Assembly: GCA_003213595.1 (NCBI GenBank)
Contig: QCMR01000004.1
Coordinates: 1 to 56,105, forward strand
Length of the DNA stretch: 56,105 bases
Source of the DNA: SAR86 cluster bacterium AG-422-E19
GTDB lineage: Bacteria > Pseudomonadota > Gammaproteobacteria > Magnimaribacterales > AG-339-G14
Reading direction: 5' to 3'
The position numbers and the translations under genes were made by a program. Positions 1 to 8,137 of the stretch are shown in pieces (within the stretch, counting starts at the first letter, position 1; each line of letters begins with the position of its first letter). Under the pieces are notes generated by a model, which worked only from the letters and a program-made list of their open reading frames with translations, was not told the DNA's origin and did no database searches.

Positions 1-1442
1 TTCCTGAAAACGAAATTATCGCTCTCTACTATCATGAAGAATACATTGATATGTGCAAGGGTCCTCATGTCACTTCAATGAGACATTTAAAAAGTTTTAA
101 ATTGCTAAACGTATCTGGGGCATATTGGCGTGGAGATTCAAAAGGAAAAATGCTCCAAAGAATATATGGAACTGCATGGAACACTGATAAGGAATTAAAG
201 CAATATATCTCTAATTTAGAAGAAGCTTCAAAAAGAGATCACAGAAAATTAGGTCAAAAATACGACTTGTTTCACTTTCAAGAAGAAGCTCCTGGAATGG
301 TTTTTTGGCATCCAAAAGGCTGGACTATTTTTAGGATATTAGAAGACTATATAAGAGAGAAGCTAAGAATATCAGGATACGAAGAAATAAAAACCCCAGA
401 GGTTGTAGATCGAAAACTCTGGGAAAAATCTGGCCATTGGGACAAATACCGAGAAAATATGTACATAACTGAAATCGATGAGGAGCATGCCAACGAAAAA
501 AGAGTGAATGCTTTGAAACCAATGAGCTGTCCTTGTCACGTTCAAGTTTACAATCAAGGCTTAAAATCTTACAGAGACTTACCTATAAGATATTCAGAAT
601 TTGGTTCTTGTCATAGGTATGAACCGTCAGGAACTCTTCATGGTTTGATGAGAGTAAGACAGATGACTCAGGATGATGGTCACATCTTTTGTTCTGAAGA
701 TCAAATTGAAGAAGAGGCTGGATCTTTCATTAACATTCTTTCAGAAATATACAAGGAATTAGGTTTTGATAAGTTGGATATAAAGTTATCAACCAGACCT
801 GCGCAGCGAGTAGGAACAGATGAAATTTGGGATAAAGCAGAAAAAGCATTAGAGGCTGCTATAAATAAGCAAGGCATATCTTATGAAATTGCAGAAGGAG
901 ATGGGGCTTTTTATGGTCCAAAAATAGATTTTGTTCTTACCGATTCTTTAAACAGAGAGTGGCAGTGCGGAACATTGCAAGCAGATTTTAATATGCCAGA
1001 GAGATTGGATGCATCTTATGTAGGAACAGATGGTGAGAGACATGTTCCGGTAATGTTGCATCGAGCTTTTTTGGGTTCTTTTGAAAGGTTCATTGGAATA
1101 TTAATAGAGCAATATGCCGGAGACTTTCCCTTGTGGTTAGCCCCAATTCAGGCTGTTGCAATAAATATTTCGGAAAAACATGCTGAAAAAACTAAAGAAA
1201 TCACTGATATTCTCAAAAATAAAGGATTTAGAGTAAATTCAGACTTGAGGAATGAGAAAATCGCTTATAAAATCCGCCACCACTCTATGCAAAAAGTTCC
1301 TTTCATCATTGTTTTGGGAGATAAGGAAATAGAATCATCTTCGTTGGCAATTAGAGACAGAAAAGGATCTGATTTAGGCTCAATGTCGATAGATGCATTT
1401 AGTGACATTTTAATCAATAAAATTGAATCTAAGGAGGTTTGA
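1..1442 (+). CDS. thrS: Threonine-tRNA ligase, 5'-truncated by the window edge
   Basis: ThrRS charges tRNA-Thr with threonine in the cytoplasm. The reading frame is open from base 3, so the first ATG at 51 is internal: the residues before it read ...YYHEEYID and continue into the conserved M-C-K-G-P-H segment. The N-terminal TGS and most of the editing domain lie outside the window. Class II motifs are visible: motif 1 around [10 protein letters not shown], motif 2 around [17 protein letters not shown], motif 3 around [11 protein letters not shown], followed by the anticodon-binding domain ([10 protein letters not shown] onward). The three zinc ligands are present: Cys of MSCPCH, His of QDDGHIF and His of MLHRAF. 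It is the first visible gene of the translation operon; AAGGAGG at 1431-1437 lies at its 3' end. Confidence 0.97.
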   Translation, partial: PENEIIALYYHEEYIDMCKGPHVTSMRHLKSFKLLNVSGAYWRGDSKGKMLQRIYGTAWNTDKELKQYISNLEEASKRDHRKLGQKYDLFHFQEEAPGMVFWHPKGWTIFRILEDYIREKLRISGYEEIKTPEVVDRKLWEKSGHWDKYRENMYITEIDEEHANEKRVNALKPMSCPCHVQVYNQGLKSYRDLPIRYSEFGSCHRYEPSGTLHGLMRVRQMTQDDGHIFCSEDQIEEEAGSFINILSEIYKELGFDKLDIKLSTRPAQRVGTDEIWDKAEKALEAAINKQGISYEIAEGDGAFYGPKIDFVLTDSLNREWQCGTLQADFNMPERLDASYVGTDGERHVPVMLHRAFLGSFERFIGILIEQYAGDFPLWLAPIQAVAINISEKHAEKTKEITDILKNKGFRVNSDLRNEKIAYKIRHHSMQKVPFIIVLGDKEIESSSLAIRDRKGSDLGSMSIDAFSDILINKIESKEV

Positions 1443-1483
1443 TTGATACATAAAAGATTTTTTTCTTTTTTAGCTAAATAGAT

Positions 1484-2026
1484 ATGGCTTTAGCAAAGAG
1501 AAATTATAAAAAAGAAAATAAGCAACCTATAAATAAGTTTATAAAAGCAGCTAAAGTTAGGTTAATTTCAAGCTCTGGAGAACAATTGGGTATTAAGAGT
1601 ATAGATGACGCCCTAAGCATCGCTTCTAAAGAGAATTTGGATTTAGTTCAACTTAACGATGATAAAGATACTCCAGTATGCAAACTTATGAATTATGGAA
1701 AACATTTATTTGATAAGAAAAAACAAAAATCTGCTTCTAAGAAGAAACAAAAGAAAACACAAGTAAAAGAAGTCAAATTTAGACCTGGAACTGAAGAAAA
1801 TGATTATCAAATTAAACTTAAAAAAATTATTAAATTTTTAGATGAAGGAGATAAAGCAAAAATAACTATGAGGTTTAGAGGAAGAGAAATGGCTCACAAA
1901 AACATTGGATTTGATCTTCTCAAAAGGGTAGAAGAAGATCTTGATAGTCGATGTTCAGTAGAGCAAGAACCCTTATCTGAAGGAAGACAATTAGTTATGT
2001 TATTATCCCCATCCAAAACTAAGTAG
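1484..2026 (+). CDS. infC: Translation initiation factor IF-3
   Basis: IF3 binds the 30S subunit, prevents premature 50S joining and proofreads start-codon/initiator-tRNA pairing. The 180 residues match family length: N-domain with [13 protein letters not shown] near residues 24-36, a Lys-rich linker around residues 75-92, and a C-domain with [10 protein letters not shown] and [13 protein letters not shown]. The ATG at 1484 places the N-terminus within two residues of E. coli IF3 by eye. Unlike the enterobacterial AUU start used for autoregulation, this start is ATG. There is no Shine-Dalgarno directly before it; the nearest strong one (AAGGAGG, 1431-1437) is 46 bases upstream. It is followed after 7 bases by rpmI. 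Confidence 0.97.
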   Translation: MALAKRNYKKENKQPINKFIKAAKVRLISSSGEQLGIKSIDDALSIASKENLDLVQLNDDKDTPVCKLMNYGKHLFDKKKQKSASKKKQKKTQVKEVKFRPGTEENDYQIKLKKIIKFLDEGDKAKITMRFRGREMAHKNIGFDLLKRVEEDLDSRCSVEQEPLSEGRQLVMLLSPSKTK

Positions 2027-2033
2027 AAAACTC

Positions 2034-2231
2034 ATGCCAAAGATTAAAGTTCACAGCGGTGCCGCAAAAAGGTTTAAAAAAACAGGATCAGGTTTGAAAA
2101 GAAAACAAGCTAACAAAAGACATATTCTTACTAAAATGTCGACAAAATCAAAAAGGCAACTGAGAGGAACAACTTCACTCGCTGATGGAGATGAAAAGTT
2201 AGTAAAAAGAATGTTTAGGGAGAGATCATAA
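2034..2231 (+). CDS. rpmI: 50S ribosomal protein L35
   Basis: L35 is a small basic protein of the large ribosomal subunit. The 65-residue length and the start [20 protein letters not shown] are typical, as is the central K-R-K-Q-A-N-K-R-H segment. It sits between infC and rplT as in most bacteria, 7 bases after infC. Its TAA stop shares one base with the rplT ATG (TAATG at 2229-2233), consistent with coupled translation of the two ribosomal proteins. Confidence 0.98.
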   Translation: MPKIKVHSGAAKRFKKTGSGLKRKQANKRHILTKMSTKSKRQLRGTTSLADGDEKLVKRMFRERS

Positions 2232-2587
2232 TGGCTAGAGTTAAAAGGGGAGTTGAATCTCGAAGAAAACATAAAAAAGTTTTAAAACTAGCTAAAGGCT
2301 ACAGAGGAGCTAGGAGCAGGACTTTTAAAGTCGCAAAGCAAGCAGTGACTAGAGCTGGTCAGTATGCTTACAGAGATAGAAGAGTTAAAAAAAGAGATTT
2401 CAGGTCTTTATGGATTATTAGAATTAATGCTGCAGTCAGAGAAAACGGTTTAACTTATAGCAAGTTCATGTCTGCTCTAAAAAAAATGAATATAGATTTA
2501 GACAGACGCGTCCTTGCTGAATTAGCTGCTGAAGATAGTGAAGCTTTTTCTAATTTAGTATCTCTTGCCAAGGAAAATGCAGCATAA
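2231..2587 (+). CDS. rplT: 50S ribosomal protein L20
   Basis: L20 binds 23S rRNA early in 50S assembly and in E. coli represses the infC-rpmI-rplT operon through mRNA mimicry. Length is 118 residues. The basic N-terminal extension [19 protein letters not shown] and the core segments [32 protein letters not shown] and [14 protein letters not shown] are diagnostic. The start overlaps the rpmI stop by one base. pheS begins 6 bases downstream, so the gene lies inside one transcription unit. Whether L20 autoregulation is retained cannot be judged by eye. Confidence 0.98.
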   Translation: MARVKRGVESRRKHKKVLKLAKGYRGARSRTFKVAKQAVTRAGQYAYRDRRVKKRDFRSLWIIRINAAVRENGLTYSKFMSALKKMNIDLDRRVLAELAAEDSEAFSNLVSLAKENAA

Positions 2588-2593
2588 TGAAGC

Positions 2594-3571
2594 ATGGATT
2601 TAGATGCTTTAAAAGCAAATCTTAAAAAAGATTTTCAACAAATAGTCTCGCAAGAAGAGTTAAATCAACTCAAAGTTAAGTATCTTGGAAAAAAAGGGCA
2701 GATTACTGAGCTTTCAAAAAATATTAAAAACTTGCCTTCAAAAGAAAGACCTTCTTTTGGAAAAAAAATTGGTGAATTAAGAAGTCTTTATGAAGACCTT
2801 TTAAGTTCCGCTCAAGAAAAGATTGAATTACAAATTATCAACGAATCCCTTGAAAAAGAACGGATCGACGTAACCCTTCCAGGTTCTTTTAAATCTCAAG
2901 GGAAGCTTCATCCTTTGACTATAACCACCAAAAAGATAACAGATTTCTTTTCTTCCAAGGGATACTTGATTGAAGACGGTCCTGAGATTGAAAGCGATTA
3001 TTATAATTTTGATGCTTTGAATATTCCTAAAGATCATCCTGCTCGCGATATGCATGATACCTTTTATTTAGATAACGGAAATCTTTTAAGAACACATACT
3101 TCTCCTGTTCAAATAAGATCCATTGAAAAAAGAGGCGCACCCTTAAAAATTATTTGTCCTGGAAAAGTTTATCGAAGTGATGCAGACAAAACACATACGC
3201 CTATGTTTCATCAGATAGAAGGTCTAGTTATTGATGAAAATGTTAATTTTGGCCATCTTAAAAATGAAATTATGACCTTCATAGATTTCTTTTTTGGGCT
3301 AGATACTAAAGTTAGGTTTAGACCTTCTTATTTTCCCTTCACAGAACCTTCTGCTGAAGTCGATATTATGGATAATAAATCCAAAAATTGGCTAGAAATC
3401 ATGGGCTGCGGTTTAGTACATCCTAATGTGATAGATATGGCAGGATTGGATTCTAAGAAATTTTCTGGCTTTGCTTTTGGAATGGGGATCGAAAGAATGG
3501 CTAAGCTTTCTTATAAAATAGAAGATATGCGCTCTCTATTTTCAAACGACATAAAATTTCTATCTCAATAG
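2594..3571 (+). CDS. pheS: Phenylalanine-tRNA ligase alpha subunit
   Basis: PheS carries the class II catalytic core of the (alpha-beta)2 PheRS. Residues 1-90 form the Lys/Glu-rich coiled-coil arm that contacts tRNA. The catalytic domain follows, with the DGPEIESDYYNFDALN segment, motif 2 (KVYRSDADKTHTPMFHQIEG, about residues 193-212) and motif 3 (FGMGIERMAKL near residue 300). The length of 325 is normal. An ATG at 2587 is out of frame, so the start at 2594 is preferred. pheT follows after 2 bases. The partner subunit encoded there is unusual (see pheT), while PheS itself looks complete. Confidence 0.97.
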   Translation: MDLDALKANLKKDFQQIVSQEELNQLKVKYLGKKGQITELSKNIKNLPSKERPSFGKKIGELRSLYEDLLSSAQEKIELQIINESLEKERIDVTLPGSFKSQGKLHPLTITTKKITDFFSSKGYLIEDGPEIESDYYNFDALNIPKDHPARDMHDTFYLDNGNLLRTHTSPVQIRSIEKRGAPLKIICPGKVYRSDADKTHTPMFHQIEGLVIDENVNFGHLKNEIMTFIDFFFGLDTKVRFRPSYFPFTEPSAEVDIMDNKSKNWLEIMGCGLVHPNVIDMAGLDSKKFSGFAFGMGIERMAKLSYKIEDMRSLFSNDIKFLSQ

Positions 3572-3573
3572 CA

Positions 3574-5592
3574 ATGAAAGTTTTATATTCAAATATTACT
3601 AAGGCTATTAAGGCTAAACCTAAAATTGAAAGTCTGTGCTATGACCTTACATTGATCGGAATAGAAGTTGATGAAATAAAGTCTTTTCAAGGAGATAAGA
3701 TAATTGATTTTGATTTAACTCCAAATAGGGGAGATTGCTTTTCTGTAAAAGGTTTGGCGAGAGATTACTGCGCGTACAAAGATAAAAAATTTTCTTCAGT
3801 AACAAAAAGCTCTTTCAAAGGAAAAACCAAATTTAATAAAAAAATTAATTTATTTGCAAAAGATGCATGTCCAGCTTATTCAGCCGTTTCTATTACAAAT
3901 TTAAAATTAATAAAGAAGTTTCCGGATTACATAAAAAAGACTCTCAAAGCAGCTGGAATTCAATCCATCCACCCCTTAGTGGATATTGTGAATTTTGTCA
4001 TGCTAGAGAGCGGTCAGCCAATGCATGTCTTTGATCAAGATAAAATTGAGGGAGATATTGAAGTTAGGTTTGCAAAAACAAAAGAACAAATAAAAATTTT
4101 AGGCGAAAAGAATCTTAAACTTTCTAGAGACTGCCTTGTTATTGCTGATGAAAAAGAACCTATAGCTTTTGCCGGAATTTCAGGAGGTTTAAATCATTCA
4201 GTTTCCAAAAAAACACAAAATTTTCTGATCGAATCTGCTTTTTTTAGTCCCAGTATTATTAAAGGCAAAGCTAGAAGATATGGATTTCAAACTGATGCTT
4301 CTCAAAGATTTGAAAGGGGTGTTGATTTTAATCTTCATGAGGATGCTTTAAAGGAGGCACTCGCAATTATTCAAGAAATCTATCAGGCGGATATTTCTAA
4401 TGTAGAGACAATTAAAAATAAGCATTTTCCTAAGAAAAAAGTCATAAACATTTCTATAAAAGACGTAAATCTGAAACTTGGAACCGATCTTAAAGAAAAT
4501 ACAATCAAGTCTATTTTGAATAGACTTGAAATTAAATTGATCAAAAAAAATAAAAACAATTTAACTTTCGAAGTACCTAGCCATCGTTTTGATTTATCAA
4601 TTAAAGAGGACTTAATAGAAGAGGTTGCAAGAATTGTTGGCTATGACAATCTACCTCAAATTAAAAACGATTCAATAACTCAGCACTATGAAAAATCAGA
4701 TTACGATTTTATCAATCAGATCAAAACTTTTATGACAAACAAAGGGTTCAATGAAGTCATAAACTATTCTTTTCTTGATAGACAGGTCTTAGAAAATTTA
4801 GATATTGAAAACAAAAGTATTTCTATAAAAAATCCTCTTAATCATTCTTTAAGCACCTTAAGAACTTCTTTACTACCAAGCCTAGCAACAAATTTAGAAT
4901 TTAATATCAATAGAGGGCAAAATTTCTTAAGTATTTTTGAAATGGGTAAATCCTTCTCAAACGATACTCATATGGAATACTTAAATCTTGCTGGATTAAT
5001 TTACGATGATGAAAAGTTTAAAAATTGGAATACAAATCAAAATTATGATTTTTACTATTTAAAAGGAATCTTGGAAAACCTCTTTGCAGAATTCAGAATA
5101 GAGAAAATATTCTGGAAAAAATCTCAAAATGATTTATTACATCCCTACGCGTCTGCAGACATTTATCTAAAAAATAAGCTCATTGGGACTGTTGGGAGCA
5201 TCAATCCAAGGTTTATAAAATCACTTGGACTCAATAAAGCTTTCTTATATTTTGAAATAAAGGTTGAATCCTTACCAAGAAATGATCTTGGAAAATTAAT
5301 AGCGCCTTCAATTTATCCTATATCTCAAAGAGACTTTTCTTTTGAAATAGATAATAAAGTTTCTTATGAACAAATAGAAAATTGCATTCACATTTCATCA
5401 AAAAATTTTTTGATCGGCACAAAAATTTTTGACGTTTATGATGGTAAAAATATCTCTGATGGTAAAAAAAGTATTGCCTTTAGAATCTCATGGGGCTCAA
5501 GTAAAAAAACTTTATCTGAAGAAGAGATCAATAAAGAAGCAAATCTTATTATTTCCGGTATGCAAAAAAAACTTGGGGCAATTTTAAGATAA
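3574..5592 (+). CDS. pheT: Phenylalanine-tRNA ligase beta subunit lacking the N-terminal OB-fold tRNA-binding domain
   Basis: The beta subunit contributes editing, structural and anticodon-binding domains to PheRS. At 672 residues it is about 120 shorter than E. coli PheT (795). The N-terminus aligns (MKVLYSNITKAI...GIEVDEIKSF, residues 1-38), then jumps straight to IIDFDLTPNRGDC (residues 43-55), which in E. coli lies about 110 residues further on. The missing stretch is the B2 EMAPII-like OB-fold. The B3/B4 editing region (AGIQSIHPLVDIVNFV, GQPMHVFDQDKIEG), B5 (HRFDLSIKEDLIEEVARIVGYDN) and the C-terminal anticodon-binding FDX-ACB domain (from about SIYPISQRDFSF) are present and in frame. 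The gap is clean with no frameshift, so it reads as domain loss rather than a broken gene. ihfA starts at the next base. Confidence 0.96.
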   Translation: MKVLYSNITKAIKAKPKIESLCYDLTLIGIEVDEIKSFQGDKIIDFDLTPNRGDCFSVKGLARDYCAYKDKKFSSVTKSSFKGKTKFNKKINLFAKDACPAYSAVSITNLKLIKKFPDYIKKTLKAAGIQSIHPLVDIVNFVMLESGQPMHVFDQDKIEGDIEVRFAKTKEQIKILGEKNLKLSRDCLVIADEKEPIAFAGISGGLNHSVSKKTQNFLIESAFFSPSIIKGKARRYGFQTDASQRFERGVDFNLHEDALKEALAIIQEIYQADISNVETIKNKHFPKKKVINISIKDVNLKLGTDLKENTIKSILNRLEIKLIKKNKNNLTFEVPSHRFDLSIKEDLIEEVARIVGYDNLPQIKNDSITQHYEKSDYDFINQIKTFMTNKGFNEVINYSFLDRQVLENLDIENKSISIKNPLNHSLSTLRTSLLPSLATNLEFNINRGQNFLSIFEMGKSFSNDTHMEYLNLAGLIYDDEKFKNWNTNQNYDFYYLKGILENLFAEFRIEKIFWKKSQNDLLHPYASADIYLKNKLIGTVGSINPRFIKSLGLNKAFLYFEIKVESLPRNDLGKLIAPSIYPISQRDFSFEIDNKVSYEQIENCIHISSKNFLIGTKIFDVYDGKNISDGKKSIAFRISWGSSKKTLSEEEINKEANLIISGMQKKLGAILR

Positions 5593-5868
5593 ATGACCCT
5601 GACTAAGGCAAATATCGTAAATGTTTTAAGAGAGCAGTTAGGCCTTCCAAAAAAAGATTGTTTGAAAATAGTTAATGCCTATTTTGAGGAAATTAGCAAA
5701 GGCTTAGAAAGAGGAGAAGAAATAAAAATTCCAAAGCTTGGAAATTTTGTCGTCAAGCATAAAAAAAGTAGACCTGGAAGAAATCCAAAAACAGGCGAAC
5801 CACATAAAATCTCCGATAGAAATGTCGTTTCTTTTAGAGCGTCAAAAAAACTTAGAGAGTCTTTGTAA
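5593..5868 (+). CDS. ihfA: Integration host factor alpha subunit
   Basis: IHF is a DNA-bending nucleoid protein made of alpha and beta subunits. The 91-residue sequence has the HU/IHF fold: MTLTKANIVNVLREQLGL at the N-terminus, GNFVVKHKKSRPGRNPKTGE forming the beta arm with the intercalating Pro of RPGRNP, and a C-terminal helix. The downstream position after pheT with no intergenic base is the standard gammaproteobacterial arrangement for the alpha rather than the beta subunit. It is slightly shorter than E. coli IhfA (99) because the acidic C-terminal tail is absent. Confidence 0.95.
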   Translation: MTLTKANIVNVLREQLGLPKKDCLKIVNAYFEEISKGLERGEEIKIPKLGNFVVKHKKSRPGRNPKTGEPHKISDRNVVSFRASKKLRESL

Positions 5869-5870
5869 AA

Positions 5871-6191
5871 TTGGAAATTGACCTTGCCAGCTTGCCTGAT
5901 AAAAAATACTTTTCTATGGGAGAGGCAAGTAACTTATTAGGCGTAAAAGATCATATTTTAAGATATTGGGAAAAAGCTTTTAAAAATTATTTTCTTGTTA
6001 AAAGAATTTCTAACAGAAGAATGTTCCAAAAATCAGACTTGGTCATTTTCTTAAAAATAAAAGAACTCTCTGAAAGAGGTCTAAATATTAAGGCAATTAA
6101 AAAAGTCTTAGAAGAAGGAGATCTTTCTTTAGAGCTTGACGTAGAAATAATAGAATCTCTCAAAGAGGTTCTCAAAATATTGAAAACATAA
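5871..6191 (+). CDS. MerR-family transcriptional regulator
   Basis: This 106-residue protein has a MerR-type winged-helix DNA-binding domain: [23 protein letters not shown] (about residues 14-36) is the recognition HTH and [19 protein letters not shown] the wing and following helix. There is only a short C-terminal helix and no cysteine ligands, so it is unlikely to be a metal sensor. The proposed start is TTG at 5871, two bases after the ihfA stop; no ATG fits the N-terminus. A MerR-like gene after ihfA is conserved in gammaproteobacteria, but its target is unknown to me. The TAA stop (6189-6191) touches the first base of the tRNA gene. Confidence 0.9.
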   Translation: MEIDLASLPDKKYFSMGEASNLLGVKDHILRYWEKAFKNYFLVKRISNRRMFQKSDLVIFLKIKELSERGLNIKAIKKVLEEGDLSLELDVEIIESLKEVLKILKT

Positions 6192-6268
6192 CGGGGTGTA
6201 GCGCAGCCTGGTAGCGCACTTGACTGGGGGTCAAGTGGTCGTGGGTTCAAATCCCGCCACCCCGACCA
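6192..6268 (+). tRNA. tRNA-Pro, anticodon GGG, CCA encoded
   Basis: The 77-nt cloverleaf can be drawn by hand. The acceptor arms are CGGGGTG (6192-6198) and CACCCCG (6258-6264), a perfect 7-bp stem. The D stem is GCGC/GCGC. The anticodon stem is CTTGA/TCAAG with loop CTGGGGG, giving anticodon GGG at 6226-6228, which reads CCC and CCU. The T arm has loop TTCAAAT. The discriminator is A at 6265 and CCA is encoded at 6266-6268. The 5' end directly follows the merR stop codon, so maturation requires cleavage from the upstream mRNA. Confidence 0.97.
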
Positions 6269-6324
6269 AATTGATTTGTAAATTTTTGACTTTATAACTT
6301 TTATGTTCTTGGATTTATAACTTG

Positions 6325-6330
6325 TATAAT
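6325..6330 (+). promoter_or_regulatory. Candidate -10 box (TATAAT) 6 nt before an ATG; possible leaderless start
   Basis: A perfect TATAAT lies at 6325-6330, followed by GTTTTT and then ATG at 6337. Transcription starting about 7 bases after the box would begin at the A of the start codon. No Shine-Dalgarno is present. No convincing -35 was seen; TTATGT at 6301-6306 is a weak option at 18-bp spacing. Confidence 0.5.
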
Positions 6331-6336
6331 GTTTTT

Positions 6337-6801
6337 ATGGAAAATCCAAAAAACCTTTTTAAAGAGGAAGAATTTAGTTGGAAGCTCTATAAAGGGGGAG
6401 ATAGTTTTGATTACCATATCGACTACTCTGATGCTGTACTTGATGCGCGGGAAGATGGAAGGCTAGAGATTTTAGTTAAGTGGGAACCAAATTCATATTG
6501 TCATCTCCATAAACATACCGCTGAAACTTCTTCAGTGGTTTTAAAAGGTGAATTACATGTTTCTGATTTTGATATCAAAACAGGCGAAGAGACTAATAAA
6601 AGAATAAGAAAAGTAGGAGATTTTGTTCATAAAGAATCAGGAGATATCCACATGGAAAAGGGTGGGCCGGAAGGAGCTTTGGTATTATTCATGATTTATG
6701 ACTCTTCTGGAAAAGGAAACTTAGCTGAGTCAATTACGAAATCAGGAAAAGTTCTTTCCTCTTCAAATATAAAGAATATCTTAAAAAGAATTTCTCAATA
6801 A
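6337..6801 (+). CDS. Cupin-domain protein
   Basis: A 154-residue protein with a single cupin barrel. Cupin motif 1 is visible as W-E-P-N-S-Y-C-H-L-H-K-H-T-A-E-T-S-S-V-V-L-K-G-E, giving metal-binding His residues and a Glu. Motif 2 is around G-D-F-V-H-K-E-S-G-D-I-H-M. These residues suggest a mononuclear metal site, but the substrate cannot be read from sequence. ATG 6337 is preferred over the upstream in-frame TTG at 6322 because the latter would place TATAAT inside the coding region. It is followed after 8 bases by the saccharopine-dehydrogenase-like gene and probably shares its transcript. Confidence 0.8.
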   Translation: MENPKNLFKEEEFSWKLYKGGDSFDYHIDYSDAVLDAREDGRLEILVKWEPNSYCHLHKHTAETSSVVLKGELHVSDFDIKTGEETNKRIRKVGDFVHKESGDIHMEKGGPEGALVLFMIYDSSGKGNLAESITKSGKVLSSSNIKNILKRISQ

Positions 6802-6809
6802 AAAAAAAT

Positions 6810-7988
6810 ATGGAAAGACAGTACCAAATTATTTTATACGGAGCTACAGGATTTACAGGAAGATTATGTGCCGAATATTTTCAATCAAATTATCCGGATT
6901 TAAGTTGGGCTATATCAGGCAGAAATAAAGAAAAGTTAGAAGATTTAAAAAAGGAACTTAATTTGGCTTGCGATATCTTCGTTGCTGACTCTGATGACTA
7001 TGAGGCAATTCAAAATTTTGTAAAGCAAACTAAAGTTGTTCTTTCTGCTGCGGGACCTTTTGCAAGATACAGCACAAAAGTTGTAGAAGCTTGTGTTGAG
7101 AATAAAACTCATTACACAGACATCACAGGAGAAAATCATTGGGTTAAAGGTTTAATTGAAAGATTTCATGACAAGGCAGCCTTAGACGGAACTAGAATCA
7201 TTCCTTCTTGCGGCTATGATTCGATTCCTTCTGATATGGGCGTTTTCTTTTCAGTAACTAGATCAGAAAAACCGGTTTCTCATGTAACCGTTTATCATTC
7301 TGCAAAAGGGGGAGCTAGCGGAGGTACAACTGAAACAATGTTCACAATGGGTCCATTGCCAAAGGAAATGAGAGATCCTTTTTTATTGAATCCTCAAGAT
7401 ACTGTTTCAGAGAAACAAAAAAATAATAGTGCCGATGGTTTTACTATCGAACCTATTCCGGGAACCAATGAATTTTCAGGAATGGGATTAATGGCATTTG
7501 CTAATACAAGAGTCGTTAGAAGAAGTGCAGCCTTGTTTGATTTAAATCAAAAATCTTATGGTAAAGATTTCACTTTTAAAGAGCTTGGAAGTTATCCATC
7601 TAAAGCTGCAGCACGAATAACTACTTTTGTCTTGATGGCAGCTTTTCTTGTAATAGCTACTCCATTGAGACGTCTAGTGAGACCTTTTTTGTTAAAGCCT
7701 GGAGAAGGACCAGATAAAGAAACTAGAGATAATGGCTGGTTTAGAGGATTATTTGTAGCAAAACTTCAGAATGGTGATGAAAAACGTTTCGAAATAGTTG
7801 GCTCTGGAGATCCGGGTTATAAATCTACTTCAAAAATGGTATGTGAATCAGCCTTAACTTTAGCTTTTTCAAATGATTTACCATTTGGTAACGAATTTGG
7901 AGGAGTTTTAACTTCAGCCGTAGGACTAGGCAATCCTTTAATAAGCAGGTTAATGAAAGCAGGGATCACCTTCGAAGAGCTTTCTTGA
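6810..7988 (+). CDS. Saccharopine-dehydrogenase-like NAD(P)-binding protein (putative enoyl reductase type)
   Basis: This 392-residue protein opens with a Rossmann motif, IILYGATGFTGRLCAEYF (G-x-T-G-F-T-G, residues 7-22), followed by the SGRNKEKLEDLKKEL cofactor segment and AAGPFARY. These mark the family that includes mycobacterial trans-acting enoyl reductase and saccharopine-dehydrogenase-like oxidoreductases. A hydrophobic stretch near residues 272-290 (TFVLMAAFLVIATPL) suggests membrane association, as in that subgroup. The true substrate is unknown; lipid reduction is an inference from relatives. There is no SD before the ATG, which sits 8 bases after the cupin gene. A terminator lies downstream at 8097-8132. 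Confidence 0.8.
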   Translation: MERQYQIILYGATGFTGRLCAEYFQSNYPDLSWAISGRNKEKLEDLKKELNLACDIFVADSDDYEAIQNFVKQTKVVLSAAGPFARYSTKVVEACVENKTHYTDITGENHWVKGLIERFHDKAALDGTRIIPSCGYDSIPSDMGVFFSVTRSEKPVSHVTVYHSAKGGASGGTTETMFTMGPLPKEMRDPFLLNPQDTVSEKQKNNSADGFTIEPIPGTNEFSGMGLMAFANTRVVRRSAALFDLNQKSYGKDFTFKELGSYPSKAAARITTFVLMAAFLVIATPLRRLVRPFLLKPGEGPDKETRDNGWFRGLFVAKLQNGDEKRFEIVGSGDPGYKSTSKMVCESALTLAFSNDLPFGNEFGGVLTSAVGLGNPLISRLMKAGITFEELS

Positions 7989-8044
7989 TATAACTAAATT
8001 TAAGTATTTTATAACCCAATATAAGTTTTATTTATATATCATAC

Positions 8045-8132
8045 AAATATTCAGATTTTCATTTTCTCCCAAAGAAACTCTCCTAAATCTGGATTCAGCG
8101 AGTCTTTTCCCCATAAAAGGCTCGCTTTTTTT
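8045..8132 (+). ncRNA. Candidate small RNA ending in a rho-independent terminator
   Basis: The space between 7988 and phrB holds a -10-like TATCAT (8037-8042), then about 50 bases with two C/U-rich segments, TTCTCCC (8064-8070) and CTCTCCT (8078-8084), and then a strong intrinsic terminator. Unpaired anti-Shine-Dalgarno-like segments ahead of a terminator are a common layout of trans-acting bacterial sRNAs. This is inference only; the stretch could equally be the 3' untranslated end of the preceding gene. Confidence 0.3.
8097..8132 (+). terminator. Rho-independent terminator
   Basis: AGCGAGTCTTTT (8097-8108) pairs with AAAAGGCTCGCT (8115-8126) over 12 bp with one G-U pair, closing a 6-base loop CCCCAT. 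The stem runs into seven T's (8126-8132). It ends the transcript from 6337/6810, or a small RNA, and insulates phrB. Confidence 0.88.
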
Positions 8133-8137
8133 GGCGA

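Noticed and set aside
51-53. ATG at 51 as the start of thrS
   Set aside because: The frame is open to the window edge and the residues before it match conserved ThrRS sequence; the gene is cut by the window.
520-545. MSCPCH instead of MNCPGH at the ThrRS zinc site as a novelty
   Set aside because: The zinc-binding Cys is kept, and Cys/Ser variants of this hexapeptide are, as I recall, known in other bacterial ThrRS, so it is not striking.
1457-1472. T-rich run between thrS and infC as a terminator
   Set aside because: No stem precedes it, and the genes belong to one conserved operon.
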